Assembly: GCF_016495725.1 (NCBI RefSeq)
Contig: NZ_CP054705.1
Span: 3,844,001 to 3,908,000 of the forward strand
Source of the DNA: Salicibibacter cibarius
GTDB lineage: Bacteria; Bacillota; Bacilli; Bacillales; Marinococcaceae
Length of the DNA stretch: 64,000 bases
Direction of reading: 5' to 3'
The notes beneath the pieces are model-generated. The model saw nothing but the letters and a program-made list of their open reading frames with translations, was not told where the DNA came from and made no database searches. Of the stretch, positions 56,341-64,000 are shown in pieces (position 1 is the stretch's first letter; every line of letters begins with the position of its first letter). The position numbers and the translations under genes were made by a program.

Positions 56341-56498
56341 TTGGTTCGAGTGTAATGGTAGGTTACATAATCCCGAATATATCTTGATCTAACATTTTTT
56401 CACTTTCTGCCCATGCATAATTACTTTGTGACATTGACATCATTTCTTTTCGGAAGTTACAAACTATGAATCATCATCTTGAGCCACATTCGATTACC
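56341..56498 (-). pseudogene. Remnant of a DUF4176 gene start
   Basis: 56451-56510 matches 55749-55811 (shared GGAAGTT, AAACTAT, then GAT-ACCTTAATCAAATT), i.e. the start of the DUF4176 gene and the DNA before it. The rest of the coding region is lost. No open frame longer than about 26 codons. Confidence 0.5.
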
Positions 56499-58115
56499 TT
56501 AATCAAATTTCACTCCAAATTTAAAGCCTAATATTTTGCTTAAACTTAGCTCAAATCCGCCATCTCCAAACTCTGCTTCTCCACCGATTGCCCCTGCATG
56601 ACCGCCTAGAGTAAGTTCTACATCTGTATCGGTAAATGGAATTGTCATCGAACCCGATAACTCCCCGCTAGCTAACGATGCATGGGCTCCCGCTCCAATG
56701 CGGTCTTCATCTACTCCCACAAAAGCTCTTGCTTGTAGAAGTTGGCCCTCGGCCTCGCCTCCAAATTCTCCATCATAAAAATCAGGATCCCAACTCGTTC
56801 CAGCGCTTCCCTCAACTAGTGATCCGTCAACTCTTGCCGTAGGAGCATAAACATCAAATGGCAAAAATTCAACTTCTTTCACGGATGCTTCTGCTGATCC
56901 ATTCGCCAAAGAATAGGAACCGTCAACAGTGGTATTATCATACTCACCCTCAATAGCTGCATGCACTGCTGAACCTTCGGCACTCCCGCCTATATATTCT
57001 TCTTCAATATCATACCTTCCAGCGCCAACAGGTGCTGTCCAGTTCTCATTAATCTCAATTTCTTCTCCGGCAAAAAAGTTATGACCTGGGTCATGAGCGA
57101 TACATGAGCCACCTATTTCGCCTTGAAAGACATCGGTAGGGTCCGAAGATTCAACACCGATATTCCTATAAAAATCGTTACTTAACCCATGTTGGCTCAT
57201 AGCTTGATTGTTACCCTTGGACCCCATAAGCAACGGATTCAAATGAGGCGCCTCATGCCCATTCATCTGTGTGTTCATAAAATAAAAATCGTTAAAATTC
57301 ATTTGGGATTGAACATTTTGATTATCTGGTTGAAAATCGGAAATAAAGGCGTTCATCGGAGATTGGGCGAACCCAAACGGGCTTGCCTGCAAATGATGCG
57401 CCGGATGCATTTGACTCACGCCCGGCATTTGAGCCGCCGCCTGATGCATGGCAGGTTCGAGCGCTTGGTACGCATCCAAGTCCGAAAGCTGCGTGCGTTG
57501 GTAACCGACGACGCCAAGACTCCCGTCATTAATGTTGGCGCTGATGTCGGCAAGATACGTTTGCATTTGCAACATATTCTCCTTCACTTCGGAGAGCAGG
57601 TTCGTTTGCTCGGCGTCAAAGGCATCCAGTTGCTGAATCGTTTCCACACGATGACGATTTCCTTGATCGATGCCTTCCATGACTTGGGCATCCGACAGCG
57701 GTTCCAAATAGACGATATCATTCACACTTCGCAACACATCATTCGTCTCCGACGTAAGGTCTTCCACAAGGTTGGCCATGTTTTGCAATCCGCTATGTAA
57801 TTCATGTTCCAAATAGTTCCGGTCAATCACCCCGTTGGATGCCGGTTCAAAGCCGTCGATGCGTGAACGAATGTCCGTGAGTGTCATCTCAAATGTTTCC
57901 AATACGCTGTCGTACAATGCCAAAAACGGTTCGTGGCAGTCAGCAAAGAAACTGCGTATAGCTTCCCCACCTTGCCCTTTTAAATCGCCTTGCAATCCGA
58001 TGAACTGATGAACGGCTTGCCGAATCGGCACCAACTGGTCACGGTTGCTGGCGATACTCTCCAGTACGTCATCGATCCCTTCCTTTAATGGGGCTACTTC
58101 CAATCGTTTCATCAT
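56499..58115 (-). CDS. LXG-domain type VII secretion toxin
   Basis: A 538-residue YwqJ-like protein. The N-terminal ~220 residues are helical LXG (MMKRLEVAPLKEGIDDVLES, FIGLQGDLKGQGGEAIRSFF, LSDAQVMEGIDQGNRHRVET), the secretion module. A Met/Asn/Gln/His-rich linker (~230-320) leads to a C-terminal domain rich in Gly, Ala and Glu with repeated GSAEGSA / GGEAEG patterns (SGSMTIPFTDTDVELTLGGH). I do not recognise its toxic activity. The gene order DUF5082, DUF5344, LXG matches ywqH-ywqI-ywqJ. The core secretion genes are elsewhere. Confidence 0.85.
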   Translation of the reverse strand: MMKRLEVAPLKEGIDDVLESIASNRDQLVPIRQAVHQFIGLQGDLKGQGGEAIRSFFADCHEPFLALYDSVLETFEMTLTDIRSRIDGFEPASNGVIDRNYLEHELHSGLQNMANLVEDLTSETNDVLRSVNDIVYLEPLSDAQVMEGIDQGNRHRVETIQQLDAFDAEQTNLLSEVKENMLQMQTYLADISANINDGSLGVVGYQRTQLSDLDAYQALEPAMHQAAAQMPGVSQMHPAHHLQASPFGFAQSPMNAFISDFQPDNQNVQSQMNFNDFYFMNTQMNGHEAPHLNPLLMGSKGNNQAMSQHGLSNDFYRNIGVESSDPTDVFQGEIGGSCIAHDPGHNFFAGEEIEINENWTAPVGAGRYDIEEEYIGGSAEGSAVHAAIEGEYDNTTVDGSYSLANGSAEASVKEVEFLPFDVYAPTARVDGSLVEGSAGTSWDPDFYDGEFGGEAEGQLLQARAFVGVDEDRIGAGAHASLASGELSGSMTIPFTDTDVELTLGGHAGAIGGEAEFGDGGFELSLSKILGFKFGVKFD

Positions 58116-58134
58116 TAAAGTCCTTTCTTATTCT

Positions 58135-58404
58135 TTAATTCATTGACGATGCCAAGGAGGTATCCGTTTGCTTCAATGTCGAGATATGGCTTTGCGTCGT
58201 CTGTACGTTACTCGTCAACAATGCTCGGTAACTATTCGTAAGATCATTCGCCAACGCACACATTTCATTAAGTTCATCCACCATATTTAAGACATTATTC
58301 TGGCCCACACTTGAAGAATAATTGGCATTAAGCTGGTTTGCACCGGCTGAAATGGTCGTCAGCCCATGCTCGACCGATCCATACGTGACCTTTATTTCAT
58401 TCAC
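58135..58404 (-). CDS. DUF5344 (YwqI-like) small helical protein
   Basis: An 89-residue helical protein in the WXG100 size range: MNEIKVTYGSVEHGLTTISA, LNEMCALANDLTNSYRALL, HISTLKQTDTSLASSMN. Such proteins pair with the LXG domain for secretion. It lies 19 bases before the LXG gene. Confidence 0.82.
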   Translation of the reverse strand: MNEIKVTYGSVEHGLTTISAGANQLNANYSSSVGQNNVLNMVDELNEMCALANDLTNSYRALLTSNVQTTQSHISTLKQTDTSLASSMN

Positions 58405-58483
58405 ATTATTCCTCCGTCCGTTCGATTGATCTAATCTCTAGCATAAAATACCAAGAAAAGAATGAAAAGGGGTAAAACAGTAA

Positions 58484-58753
58484 TTATTGTTTGGAATAGA
58501 ACATTTTTTTATAAAGAATTAATCCCGTGATTGCCGGTATGGTAAATAAGTAAATTGATAATGCGCTCCAATGCACAGCAAAAGCAACAACCGTAAATCC
58601 TACACTTGCTAAAACAAAAAATGTAAATCCAAAAACAAAAAACAATGCAACCGCAACGGCAGGCAATGCAGCAAATCCATCCGATTTCAAATCTTTTATT
58701 CCTTGCATGAGTTCAGACCATGATTCTTTATAGGTGCTAAGAAATGTCTTCAT
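58484..58753 (-). CDS. Small membrane protein, YKExWxE family
   Basis: An 89-residue protein: MKTFLSTYKESWSELMQGIK then two membrane helices (VAVALFFVFGFTFFVLASVG and ALSIYLFTIPAITGLILYK). A paralogue of 51048-51329 and 55939-56268, here between the DUF5082 and DUF5344 genes, so it is part of the cassette. Confidence 0.7.
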   Translation of the reverse strand: MKTFLSTYKESWSELMQGIKDLKSDGFAALPAVAVALFFVFGFTFFVLASVGFTVVAFAVHWSALSIYLFTIPAITGLILYKKMFYSKQ

Positions 58754-58755
58754 GT

Positions 58756-59133
58756 TTAATCCTCTTTGATCTCTTTTTCCAATGAATCTTTCAAACCGTC
58801 TAATTGCGTGATCTGTTGGGTTATTAAATTATTTGTTTGGTCAATCCGCGCATCCACTTGGTCAATGGCTTCCGGAACCTTCACGTCAGCAAGATTGTCA
58901 TAAGGCGTGACAATACCGGAATCCCTTATATCATCAAACTTAGTTGCATGTTCCCCGTGCCACGTGTCAGCCGTAAGTTCCGGTTCCTTAAAATCCGACT
59001 TGGCACTATCCAAGGTCGATTGTCGGGAGATTAGGCGGGCACGGCATTCCTGCAAACGTTGCAAGTCCTCTCTCGCAGATGCCAACGTGCCTTCAGCCGA
59101 ACTGATTTGCGAGCGTAATCGTTCTTCGGACAT
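58756..59133 (-). CDS. DUF5082 (YwqH-like) protein
   Basis: A 125-residue helical protein: MSEERLRSQISSAEGTLASA, ELTADTWHGEHATKFDDIRD (with a W-x-G motif as in WXG100 proteins) and RIDQTNNLITQQITQLDGLK. It is the first gene of the LXG cassette. Start chosen at ATG 59133, with AAGGGTG upstream. Confidence 0.85.
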   Translation of the reverse strand: MSEERLRSQISSAEGTLASAREDLQRLQECRARLISRQSTLDSAKSDFKEPELTADTWHGEHATKFDDIRDSGIVTPYDNLADVKVPEAIDQVDARIDQTNNLITQQITQLDGLKDSLEKEIKED

Positions 59134-59257
59134 GAGCATCACCCTTTTTCAAAAGCTTGGTTCAATGTAGCATTTTCCATGTAAATCTTTTTACATCCAT
59201 AAATTATCATAGTTTTCATGCCGTTACAAAGATTTGATGAATCCCTGCCTTATAAGG

Positions 59258-59606
59258 TCATTCCACTCCATTGGCGACCTCTTCAACTGTCCGGTCGTCA
59301 CGTATAGTTCCGTTAAAGATATACGCTGATAGTTCATAATCTACCTTGGTATCAAGTCTCGATAAATACTCCCCAACCTCAGGCCACTTCCCTGAAGAAA
59401 TGAGTTCATCGGGATAGGGGATATCCGGATTGAAATCGTGAACCGCTTCCCAACGATCCAAAGGGTATATGTTTTTTAGAAAAACGTGACATCTCGTCAA
59501 AAAATGGTGCATTTATCCTTAAAGTGTAATCATCAAATTTGGAATGATTTCTCAAACAGGTGTACACTGGCAGCTCCAGCGTCCCTAAGAAAAGAAACAT
59601 CCTCAA
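59258..59606 (-). pseudogene. Frameshifted gene upstream of the LXG cassette
   Basis: Two overlapping minus-strand frames seem to be one broken gene: the first part ends SKFDDYTLRINAPFFDEMSR, the second continues LKNIYPLDRWEAVHDFNPDI and KWPEVGEYLSRLDTKVDYEL. A frameshift near 59470 joins them. It looks like an immunity-type protein but I do not recognise the family. Confidence 0.45.
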
Positions 59607-59671
59607 TTGTCCGTATCTATATTCCCCCGATGGTGGTCATACCCAAGATGAGAGGGACGGGATGATATTGC

Positions 59672-59830
59672 TTACTTTGTTCCTTTCGGTGCGATTCGAT
59701 CTTCGGCAGAGGGATTACTTTCTCCCTCTTGTTCCTCTCGGTGCGATTCGATCTTCGGCAGAGGGATTACCTTCTCTCTCTTGTTCCTCTCGGAGCAGTT
59801 CGATCTTCGGCAGAGGGATTACTAGCGCGC
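59672..59830. repeat. GTTCC-family 52-bp array, three units
   Basis: GTTCC at 59679, 59731 and 59783, 52 bases apart. Related to the seven-unit array at 20.3-20.7 kb (shared GTTCCTCTCGGAGCAGTTCG and GAGGGATTAC). Located between the LXG locus and the RDD gene. Confidence 0.85.
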
Positions 59831-59895
59831 CCGATGCTGGGTAACCGATTAATTCAACCACCCTGCACTAGTGCCTTTACAAAGATCAATAGAAT

Positions 59896-60699
59896 CTATA
59901 ACTCTCGCTCTTCTCTTAATTCCCGATATAATGCTACCAAAAATGCCTCCGGATTACGTTTCCATCCATTGTGTTTTTCCGGTTCATCAAGGCCCGGTTT
60001 TTCCAAAAACCGTTCCATCACTCTGGCACTTAGAGCTCTTTTCTTTTCTTCGGTCAATGTGGGCAATCGCCGGATATATGTATATAATAGTTTCCAATCT
60101 TCATGGGAAATCGCTTGTTTCGTTCTTTCACTCAAGATCAGCTTCGGCAAAGCCCCATCATAACCTTGTAATATTTTATTGGCCTTCTGCTTTTTCCGAA
60201 CCCTGTCTCCATCTGTCTCCACCACGACAACCGTACCGGCCACCAAATCCCCGATTCGTTTATCCCGGGGATGAAATAACATCACAGCGGCTCCAAGAAA
60301 ATAAAATAACGGCAAAAAATCAATGATGCGAAAAAAATTACGCAATAGATTGGAGAGGAGCGTCATACTTTGCCCCTGATTCTGAATCGTTCTTAATGCC
60401 ATCATCCTTTTTCCCACTGTCTGGCCTCTCATGAAATATTCCAGCAAAACAAAATAAAGCCCATTCAAAAAAAACACCATTACGATGCCGATGGCAACGA
60501 CATATTCTGACCAAAGGCCATCCCCCAGAATGGCGGTACTCGAAATAAGCGCGAGAATGAGTACAATATTGATCAACCCGAGTATCAAAACATCAACGAG
60601 TTGGGCGGCTGTCCTTCTGCCTAAACCTGCGGTCAGAAACTGTAGGCGTATATGTTCCGGTGTATCAACATGGACATGGCTTTGGCGTTGGTCTGTCAT
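59896..60699 (-). CDS. RDD family membrane protein
   Basis: A 267-residue protein with RDD domain: GLGRRTAAQLVDVLILGLIN (R..QLVD motif), FMRGQTVGKRMMALRTI and FHPRDKRIGDLVAGTVVVVE. Three to four membrane helices and a ~90-residue basic C-terminal tail. Divergent from the SpoIIM-like gene. RDD proteins may be ion exchangers, plausible for a salt-adapted cell. Confidence 0.85.
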   Translation of the reverse strand: MTDQRQSHVHVDTPEHIRLQFLTAGLGRRTAAQLVDVLILGLINIVLILALISSTAILGDGLWSEYVVAIGIVMVFFLNGLYFVLLEYFMRGQTVGKRMMALRTIQNQGQSMTLLSNLLRNFFRIIDFLPLFYFLGAAVMLFHPRDKRIGDLVAGTVVVVETDGDRVRKKQKANKILQGYDGALPKLILSERTKQAISHEDWKLLYTYIRRLPTLTEEKKRALSARVMERFLEKPGLDEPEKHNGWKRNPEAFLVALYRELREEREL

Positions 60700-60797
60700 C
60701 CTTCATACTCCCTACCTATTATTTAAGATCCAATATATTCCCTTTATTATGTTATCATAGATTAAGGAATGTAAAACAAAAAAAGGAACGGAAATTC

Positions 60798-61775
60798 ATG
60801 ATGGATATACAGGACTTTATTAAAAAACATAAAGCAACGTGGAGAGACTTGGAAGAGAAGGTCGCGTTTTTTCGGAAACGACCCAAAGAGATTCAAGGCA
60901 AACATATCGATGAGCTTACCCAGGCATACAAAAAAGTGTCTTCCCATTACGCTTATCTTAAAACGATTGATCCCCGGGATGAGGCAACCCTATATCTGAA
61001 TCAATTGGTCTCAAGTGCTCATCACCTTTTATATCAAGAGCAAAACCGCAGCTCACAGCAGCTGAAATATTTTTTTCAATCCTATTTTATCGCGCTTATT
61101 CATAAACGTCGTTTTTTCATCGTGCTGGCATTCCTATTATTTACGCTAGGGGGAGCCTTTGGGGCTGTCTCCATAGCCATGGACCCCCTCAACCTGTATC
61201 TCATTCTTCCGCCGGAAATGACTGCCGGGATAGATCCCGAACAGATCGGGGAAGGACATGATCAAATTAGCGAACCGCTCATGGCTACTACCATTATGAC
61301 GAACAACATTCAGGTAGCCATCTTGGCATTCCTGGGCGGGATTACCTTCGGCATTTTTACCGTTTATATTTTACTTTTCAACGGCTTGATTATCGGAGCA
61401 ATGGCAGCCGTATTTTGGCAAGCCGGCCAGACCTATATGTTTTGGGCATATATTCTGCCGCACGGCATCCTGGAATTGGCGATTATTTTTGTAGCCGGAG
61501 GGGCCGGTCTCTATATGGGATACCGGATGCTCGTGCCGGGGACTGCGCCGCGCAAATACCAAATCGGTCGCGCGGCAAGCGAGTCCCTTCAACTGTTGCT
61601 CGGCACCATTCCGCTCTTCGTCATTGCAGGTCTCATTGAAGGGTACGTGACCCCTTCCACGACACTTTCCCCGGAAATGAAATATGCCTTTGCCTTGATG
61701 ACACTTGCCCTCATTGTCCTGTATTACGTGTACGGCATATATAAACGAAAAGAAATGGCCCCCGAATCGCGATGA
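60798..61775 (+). CDS. SpoIIM-like (DUF95) membrane protein
   Basis: A 325-residue protein. A helical N-terminus (MMDIQDFIKKHKATWRDLEE, FFRKRPKEIQGKHIDELTQA) precedes five or six membrane helices including FLGGITFGIFTVYILLFNGL and YILPHGILELAIIFVAGGAG, the SpoIIM/DUF95 signature (P-H-G..E). Such proteins often go with RDD, DUF58 and MoxR genes, as here. Start at ATG 60798 with AAAAGGAACGG upstream. Its role in sporulation is not assured. Confidence 0.85.
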   Translation: MMDIQDFIKKHKATWRDLEEKVAFFRKRPKEIQGKHIDELTQAYKKVSSHYAYLKTIDPRDEATLYLNQLVSSAHHLLYQEQNRSSQQLKYFFQSYFIALIHKRRFFIVLAFLLFTLGGAFGAVSIAMDPLNLYLILPPEMTAGIDPEQIGEGHDQISEPLMATTIMTNNIQVAILAFLGGITFGIFTVYILLFNGLIIGAMAAVFWQAGQTYMFWAYILPHGILELAIIFVAGGAGLYMGYRMLVPGTAPRKYQIGRAASESLQLLLGTIPLFVIAGLIEGYVTPSTTLSPEMKYAFALMTLALIVLYYVYGIYKRKEMAPESR

Positions 61776-61783
61776 TCTGCCAA

Positions 61784-61829
61784 TTGAAAGACTCCATTTG
61801 CAAAACGTGTGATCCAAATGGAGTCTTCT
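61784..61829 (+). terminator. Terminator of the SpoIIM-like gene
   Basis: GACTCCATTTG / CAAATGGAGTC 11-bp perfect arms, then TTCTAATC, about 15 bases after the stop. Confidence 0.8.
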
Positions 61830-62275
61830 AATCAGGCGCGTTGATTATCCAAATTTATCCGATAAAATAGCTTACACGAATATAACGCTTCGTGAAGCCC
61901 TATTAAAGATGAAAAGGATGTTAAACATACCATTTTTTTGTTATTTGCGGACAAATTTGGCGTTCAGCTACCATTATGAGTCCCCAAAACCCGAGCCTGA
62001 GGACTCATTTGGCTTCTGAACAACGCTTTGAGTCTGCAGATCCTGTTCCTGAGGACTCATTTGGCTTCTGAGCAACGCTTTGAGGCCGCAGATCCTGTTC
62101 CTGAGGACTCATTTGATACTAAGCATTGGTTTCTCGTTTCATACCGAAAGGTATTTCTATCATTAGAAACTTTCGATAGATAACATTTGCACTAAGATGC
62201 CTTGGATTGCTGCGTGATCGAACATATAGGTGACCTATGTGAAGGTATTTTAAGGTAAATCAACGCGCCTGTCTT
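61829..62275. repeat. GAGGACTC-family 52-bp array inside a short inverted-repeat bracket
   Basis: GAGGACTC at 61999, 62051 and 62103, exactly 52 bases apart. The whole gap is bracketed by CAGGCGCGTTGATT (61834-61847) and its complement AATCAACGCGCCTG (62257-62270). No gene in between. Confidence 0.75.
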
Positions 62276-62303
62276 CTAATGAATTTATGTATATGCTTTC
62301 ATC

Positions 62304-62531
62304 TTAGAATTCCTTATCCGGCAAAAGAGACCAAATGATTAATATTATCCATCCGATACTGCCTATGAGCCCCAATGTCATAAGAAAACCAAATACAATC
62401 AGGTTAAAAACCATGATTGCACCGCTGCTTCGTTTTTTTCGCACCAAAGCGATGATTGTGGGCAAAAAATATAAGCCGACGCTCACAACTAACGCGGCAA
62501 CCGTTAATAAAAAATTAAAAATAACGTCCAT
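62304..62531 (-). CDS. Superinfection-immunity-like membrane protein
   Basis: A 75-residue protein MDVIFNFLLTVAALVVSVGL, YFLPTIIALVRKKRSSGAIM, then GLIGSIGWIILIIWSLLPDK. The YFLPTIIAxxRxK and IGWIxxxxWSL patterns are those of the superinfection immunity family (phage T4 Imm-like in bacteria). Start ATG 62531 with GAGGTGG upstream. A broken paralogue is at 63071-63288. Confidence 0.75.
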   Translation of the reverse strand: MDVIFNFLLTVAALVVSVGLYFLPTIIALVRKKRSSGAIMVFNLIVFGFLMTLGLIGSIGWIILIIWSLLPDKEF

Positions 62532-62579
62532 TATATCCACCTCTCTCGGTAAAATAAGTTCCATAAAAATAGATATAAG

Positions 62580-63038
62580 TTAAAAGCACTCTCTTTTAAT
62601 CTCAGTTATGGTTGGATCATCATAAGAAATAACATCAATAATATGGTCTAAAGCAACAATTTCATAATGTACATAAGGGTCATCCGGATAAATATCAGAA
62701 GCGATTGTTCTATTGTCAATAAAATCTAAATAACTTGATTTTGTAAAGATACGAAAACAATTTCCCTCAAATGTTTCAGCGACGTGTGAAAAAGCAAATG
62801 ACTCATCATTGACGGTGTAAGATATATACGTTTTAAAATCGATTTGTAATAATGGCATTTCTTCATCAACCACAATGGGAAATGTATCTTTTATTACATG
62901 TGTCCCAATGTCAATATCTTCTTTCTGCCGGCTTACTTTACATCTTTCAATCAAAACCCTTAACGAATTGGGGCGAGGTTCCAATAAGCTGTGTAAATAG
63001 ATATAAGTTTTCGATGCCATTAATTGTTTATAATCCAT
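62580..63038 (-). CDS. Hypothetical protein between immunity-type genes
   Basis: A 152-residue cytoplasmic protein, MDYKQLMASKTYIYLHSLLE then FKTYISYTVNDESFAFSHVA and PYVHYEIVALDHIIDVISYD. AGAGGGATGA precedes the ATG. No recognised family; AT-richer than its neighbours and set between superinfection-immunity-like genes, so acquired immunity-type cargo is possible. Confidence 0.6.
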   Translation of the reverse strand: MDYKQLMASKTYIYLHSLLEPRPNSLRVLIERCKVSRQKEDIDIGTHVIKDTFPIVVDEEMPLLQIDFKTYISYTVNDESFAFSHVAETFEGNCFRIFTKSSYLDFIDNRTIASDIYPDDPYVHYEIVALDHIIDVISYDDPTITEIKRECF

Positions 63039-63070
63039 CAGTCATCCCTCTCAATCATTCAATAGCTCCT

Positions 63071-63288
63071 CTATATGTAGCGATCAGGCAAAAAAGAACA
63101 AATCATTAAAATGATCCATCCGATAAGGCCCATCAAAAACATCACAAATAAAAAAAGAAAACTTACCATCAAATTGCAAACAAAAATCGCGCCACTCCTG
63201 AATTTTTTCTCTTCACGGAGATAATCGTAGGTAAAAAACACACCCCGGCCATGACGGCTAAAAAAACCAACGAAACAATCGCTTCCAT
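63071..63288 (-). pseudogene. Frameshifted superinfection-immunity-like gene
   Basis: From ATG 63288: MEAIVSLVFLAVMAGVCFLP then TIISVKRKNSGVA. A two-base excess in a CGCG tract near 63189 shifts the frame; the new frame reads IFVCNLMVSFLFLFVMFLMG and LIGWIILMICSFLPDRYI, stop at 63071. It aligns along its length with the 62304-62531 protein. Confidence 0.7.
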
Positions 63289-63332
63289 AGATTCACCTCC
63301 TTTGATTGAAGCAGTGATATCACTTAAAAATG

Positions 63333-64000
63333 TCACGCCTCTTTCTCTCGTAAATCCAAATAAGCGTTAACCGCCGTTAACGAAAATTGATCAGCCGGCA
63401 CATCCAACGCTTCCGTGCCGATACTGGCCATTTTTTTCAACATTTGCCTGCGCTGCAATGTCATATGGTACGCGACACTGCGGATATAAGCCGTTTTCGT
63501 ATCGTTCACTTCGGTTTTTTTCCATTGAAAAAGCAACGGATCCTGCAAGGACAACAGCAATAAAGCATGGCGTTTTCCAAGGCGGTGTAAGTATGGCAAA
63601 AGTTGATCCTCAAACAGATAATTCTCCATATCCGAAAAGAGTACGAGGAAAGACCGGCGCTTCTGATAACGTGTTAGGGTTGTGAATGCCAGGCTATAAT
63701 CGGATTCGCTGTAATCGCTTTTCAGGTTATAGACCGCTTCCAAAATCGTCTGAAAGTGAGCCAATCCTTTCCCTGCCGGCACATACGTTTTTATTTCTGC
63801 AGAAAAAGCCAGAACCGCCACCTGGTCCCCTTGTTTCAGGGCCACCGCGGCCATCGTTAAAGCCACTTCCAAAGACCGGTCCAACTTGACGTGATTGTCC
63901 AGCTCCACGCCCATCATTCTGCCGCAATCGATGAAAAGTGTTACCACTTTCCCGCGCTCCGGTTGAAAAACGTTGGTCATCACTTCCCGATGGCGGGCAG
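63333..64000 (-). CDS. DUF58 protein (5' part outside window)
   Basis: At least 222 residues of a DUF58/vWA-like protein, open to the window edge. The sequence before the first Met (ARHREVMTNVFQPERGKVVT) is coding, so the gene starts beyond 64000. Key features: LFIDCGRMMG (MIDAS-like Asp), LDRSLEVALTMAAVALKQGD and FLVLFSDMENYLFE. Often next to MoxR ATPase, SpoIIM and RDD genes, as here. Confidence 0.85.
   Translation of the reverse strand, partial: ARHREVMTNVFQPERGKVVTLFIDCGRMMGVELDNHVKLDRSLEVALTMAAVALKQGDQVAVLAFSAEIKTYVPAGKGLAHFQTILEAVYNLKSDYSESDYSLAFTTLTRYQKRRSFLVLFSDMENYLFEDQLLPYLHRLGKRHALLLLSLQDPLLFQWKKTEVNDTKTAYIRSVAYHMTLQRRQMLKKMASIGTEALDVPADQFSLTAVNAYLDLREKEA

Overview
The window reads as chromosome of a spore-forming Bacillaceae bacterium adapted to salt and probably alkali. 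Many clusters match Bacillus subtilis gene order (yunC-yunD, sufCDSUB, metNIQ, yusI-gcvH next to fadNAE, tenI-thiO-thiS-thiG-thiF, a ywqH/ywqI/LXG toxin locus). Exported lipoproteins carry long Asp/Glu stretches right after the lipid-anchored cysteine, as in halophiles. A Salicibibacter-like genus is my best guess; that is inference only. No rRNA, tRNA, CRISPR or prophage was recognised.

Layout. 0-6.8 kb: yunC/yunD, an M20 peptidase, two acidic lipoproteins and decayed DNA. 6.8-12.1 kb: the complete SUF iron-sulfur operon (sufC, D, S, U, B, minus strand). 12.3-15.7 kb: a CMD-family protein and the methionine ABC importer metNIQ behind a canonical promoter and a SAM-I riboswitch. 15.8-20.2 kb: a DUF4349 lipoprotein, RocB-like peptidase, a zinc-ribbon membrane protein and a CatE-like dioxygenase. 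20.3-22.4 kb: a 52-bp repeat array and an intact IS4-family element inserted beside gcvH. 22.4-29.9 kb: gcvH, yusI, a UbiA-type prenyltransferase and the fatty-acid beta-oxidation operon fadN-fadA-fadE with a FadR-type operator. 30-34.2 kb: CotF-type coat proteins, a split sigma factor (SigO-like/YvrJ/RsoA-like) and a thioredoxin-reductase-like flavoprotein. 34.2-38.1 kb: thiazole-branch thiamine operon under a TPP riboswitch. 38.1-46.4 kb: a NERD nuclease-like gene between two 21-bp arrays, DinB, three lipoproteins, and an acidic LPXTG surface protein bracketed by inverted repeats. 46.4-50.9 kb: acetate uptake and activation (LytTR regulator, DUF485, ActP-like symporter, AcsA). 51-59.6 kb: a type VII secretion LXG toxin locus with duplicated and decayed cassettes, split by an IS21 element. 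59.7-64 kb: RDD protein, SpoIIM-like protein, superinfection-immunity-like proteins and a DUF58 protein cut by the window edge.

The most unusual layer is intergenic. Three sequence-unrelated, hairpin-forming repeat families recur in separate gaps, and all three have a 52-bp period (about five helical turns). A fourth has a 21-bp period (about two turns). The arrays are tied to a second set of dispersed flanking repeats. Other points of interest are the cassette duplications in the LXG locus and three genes whose best ribosome binding sites point to non-standard start codons (CTG or ATT).
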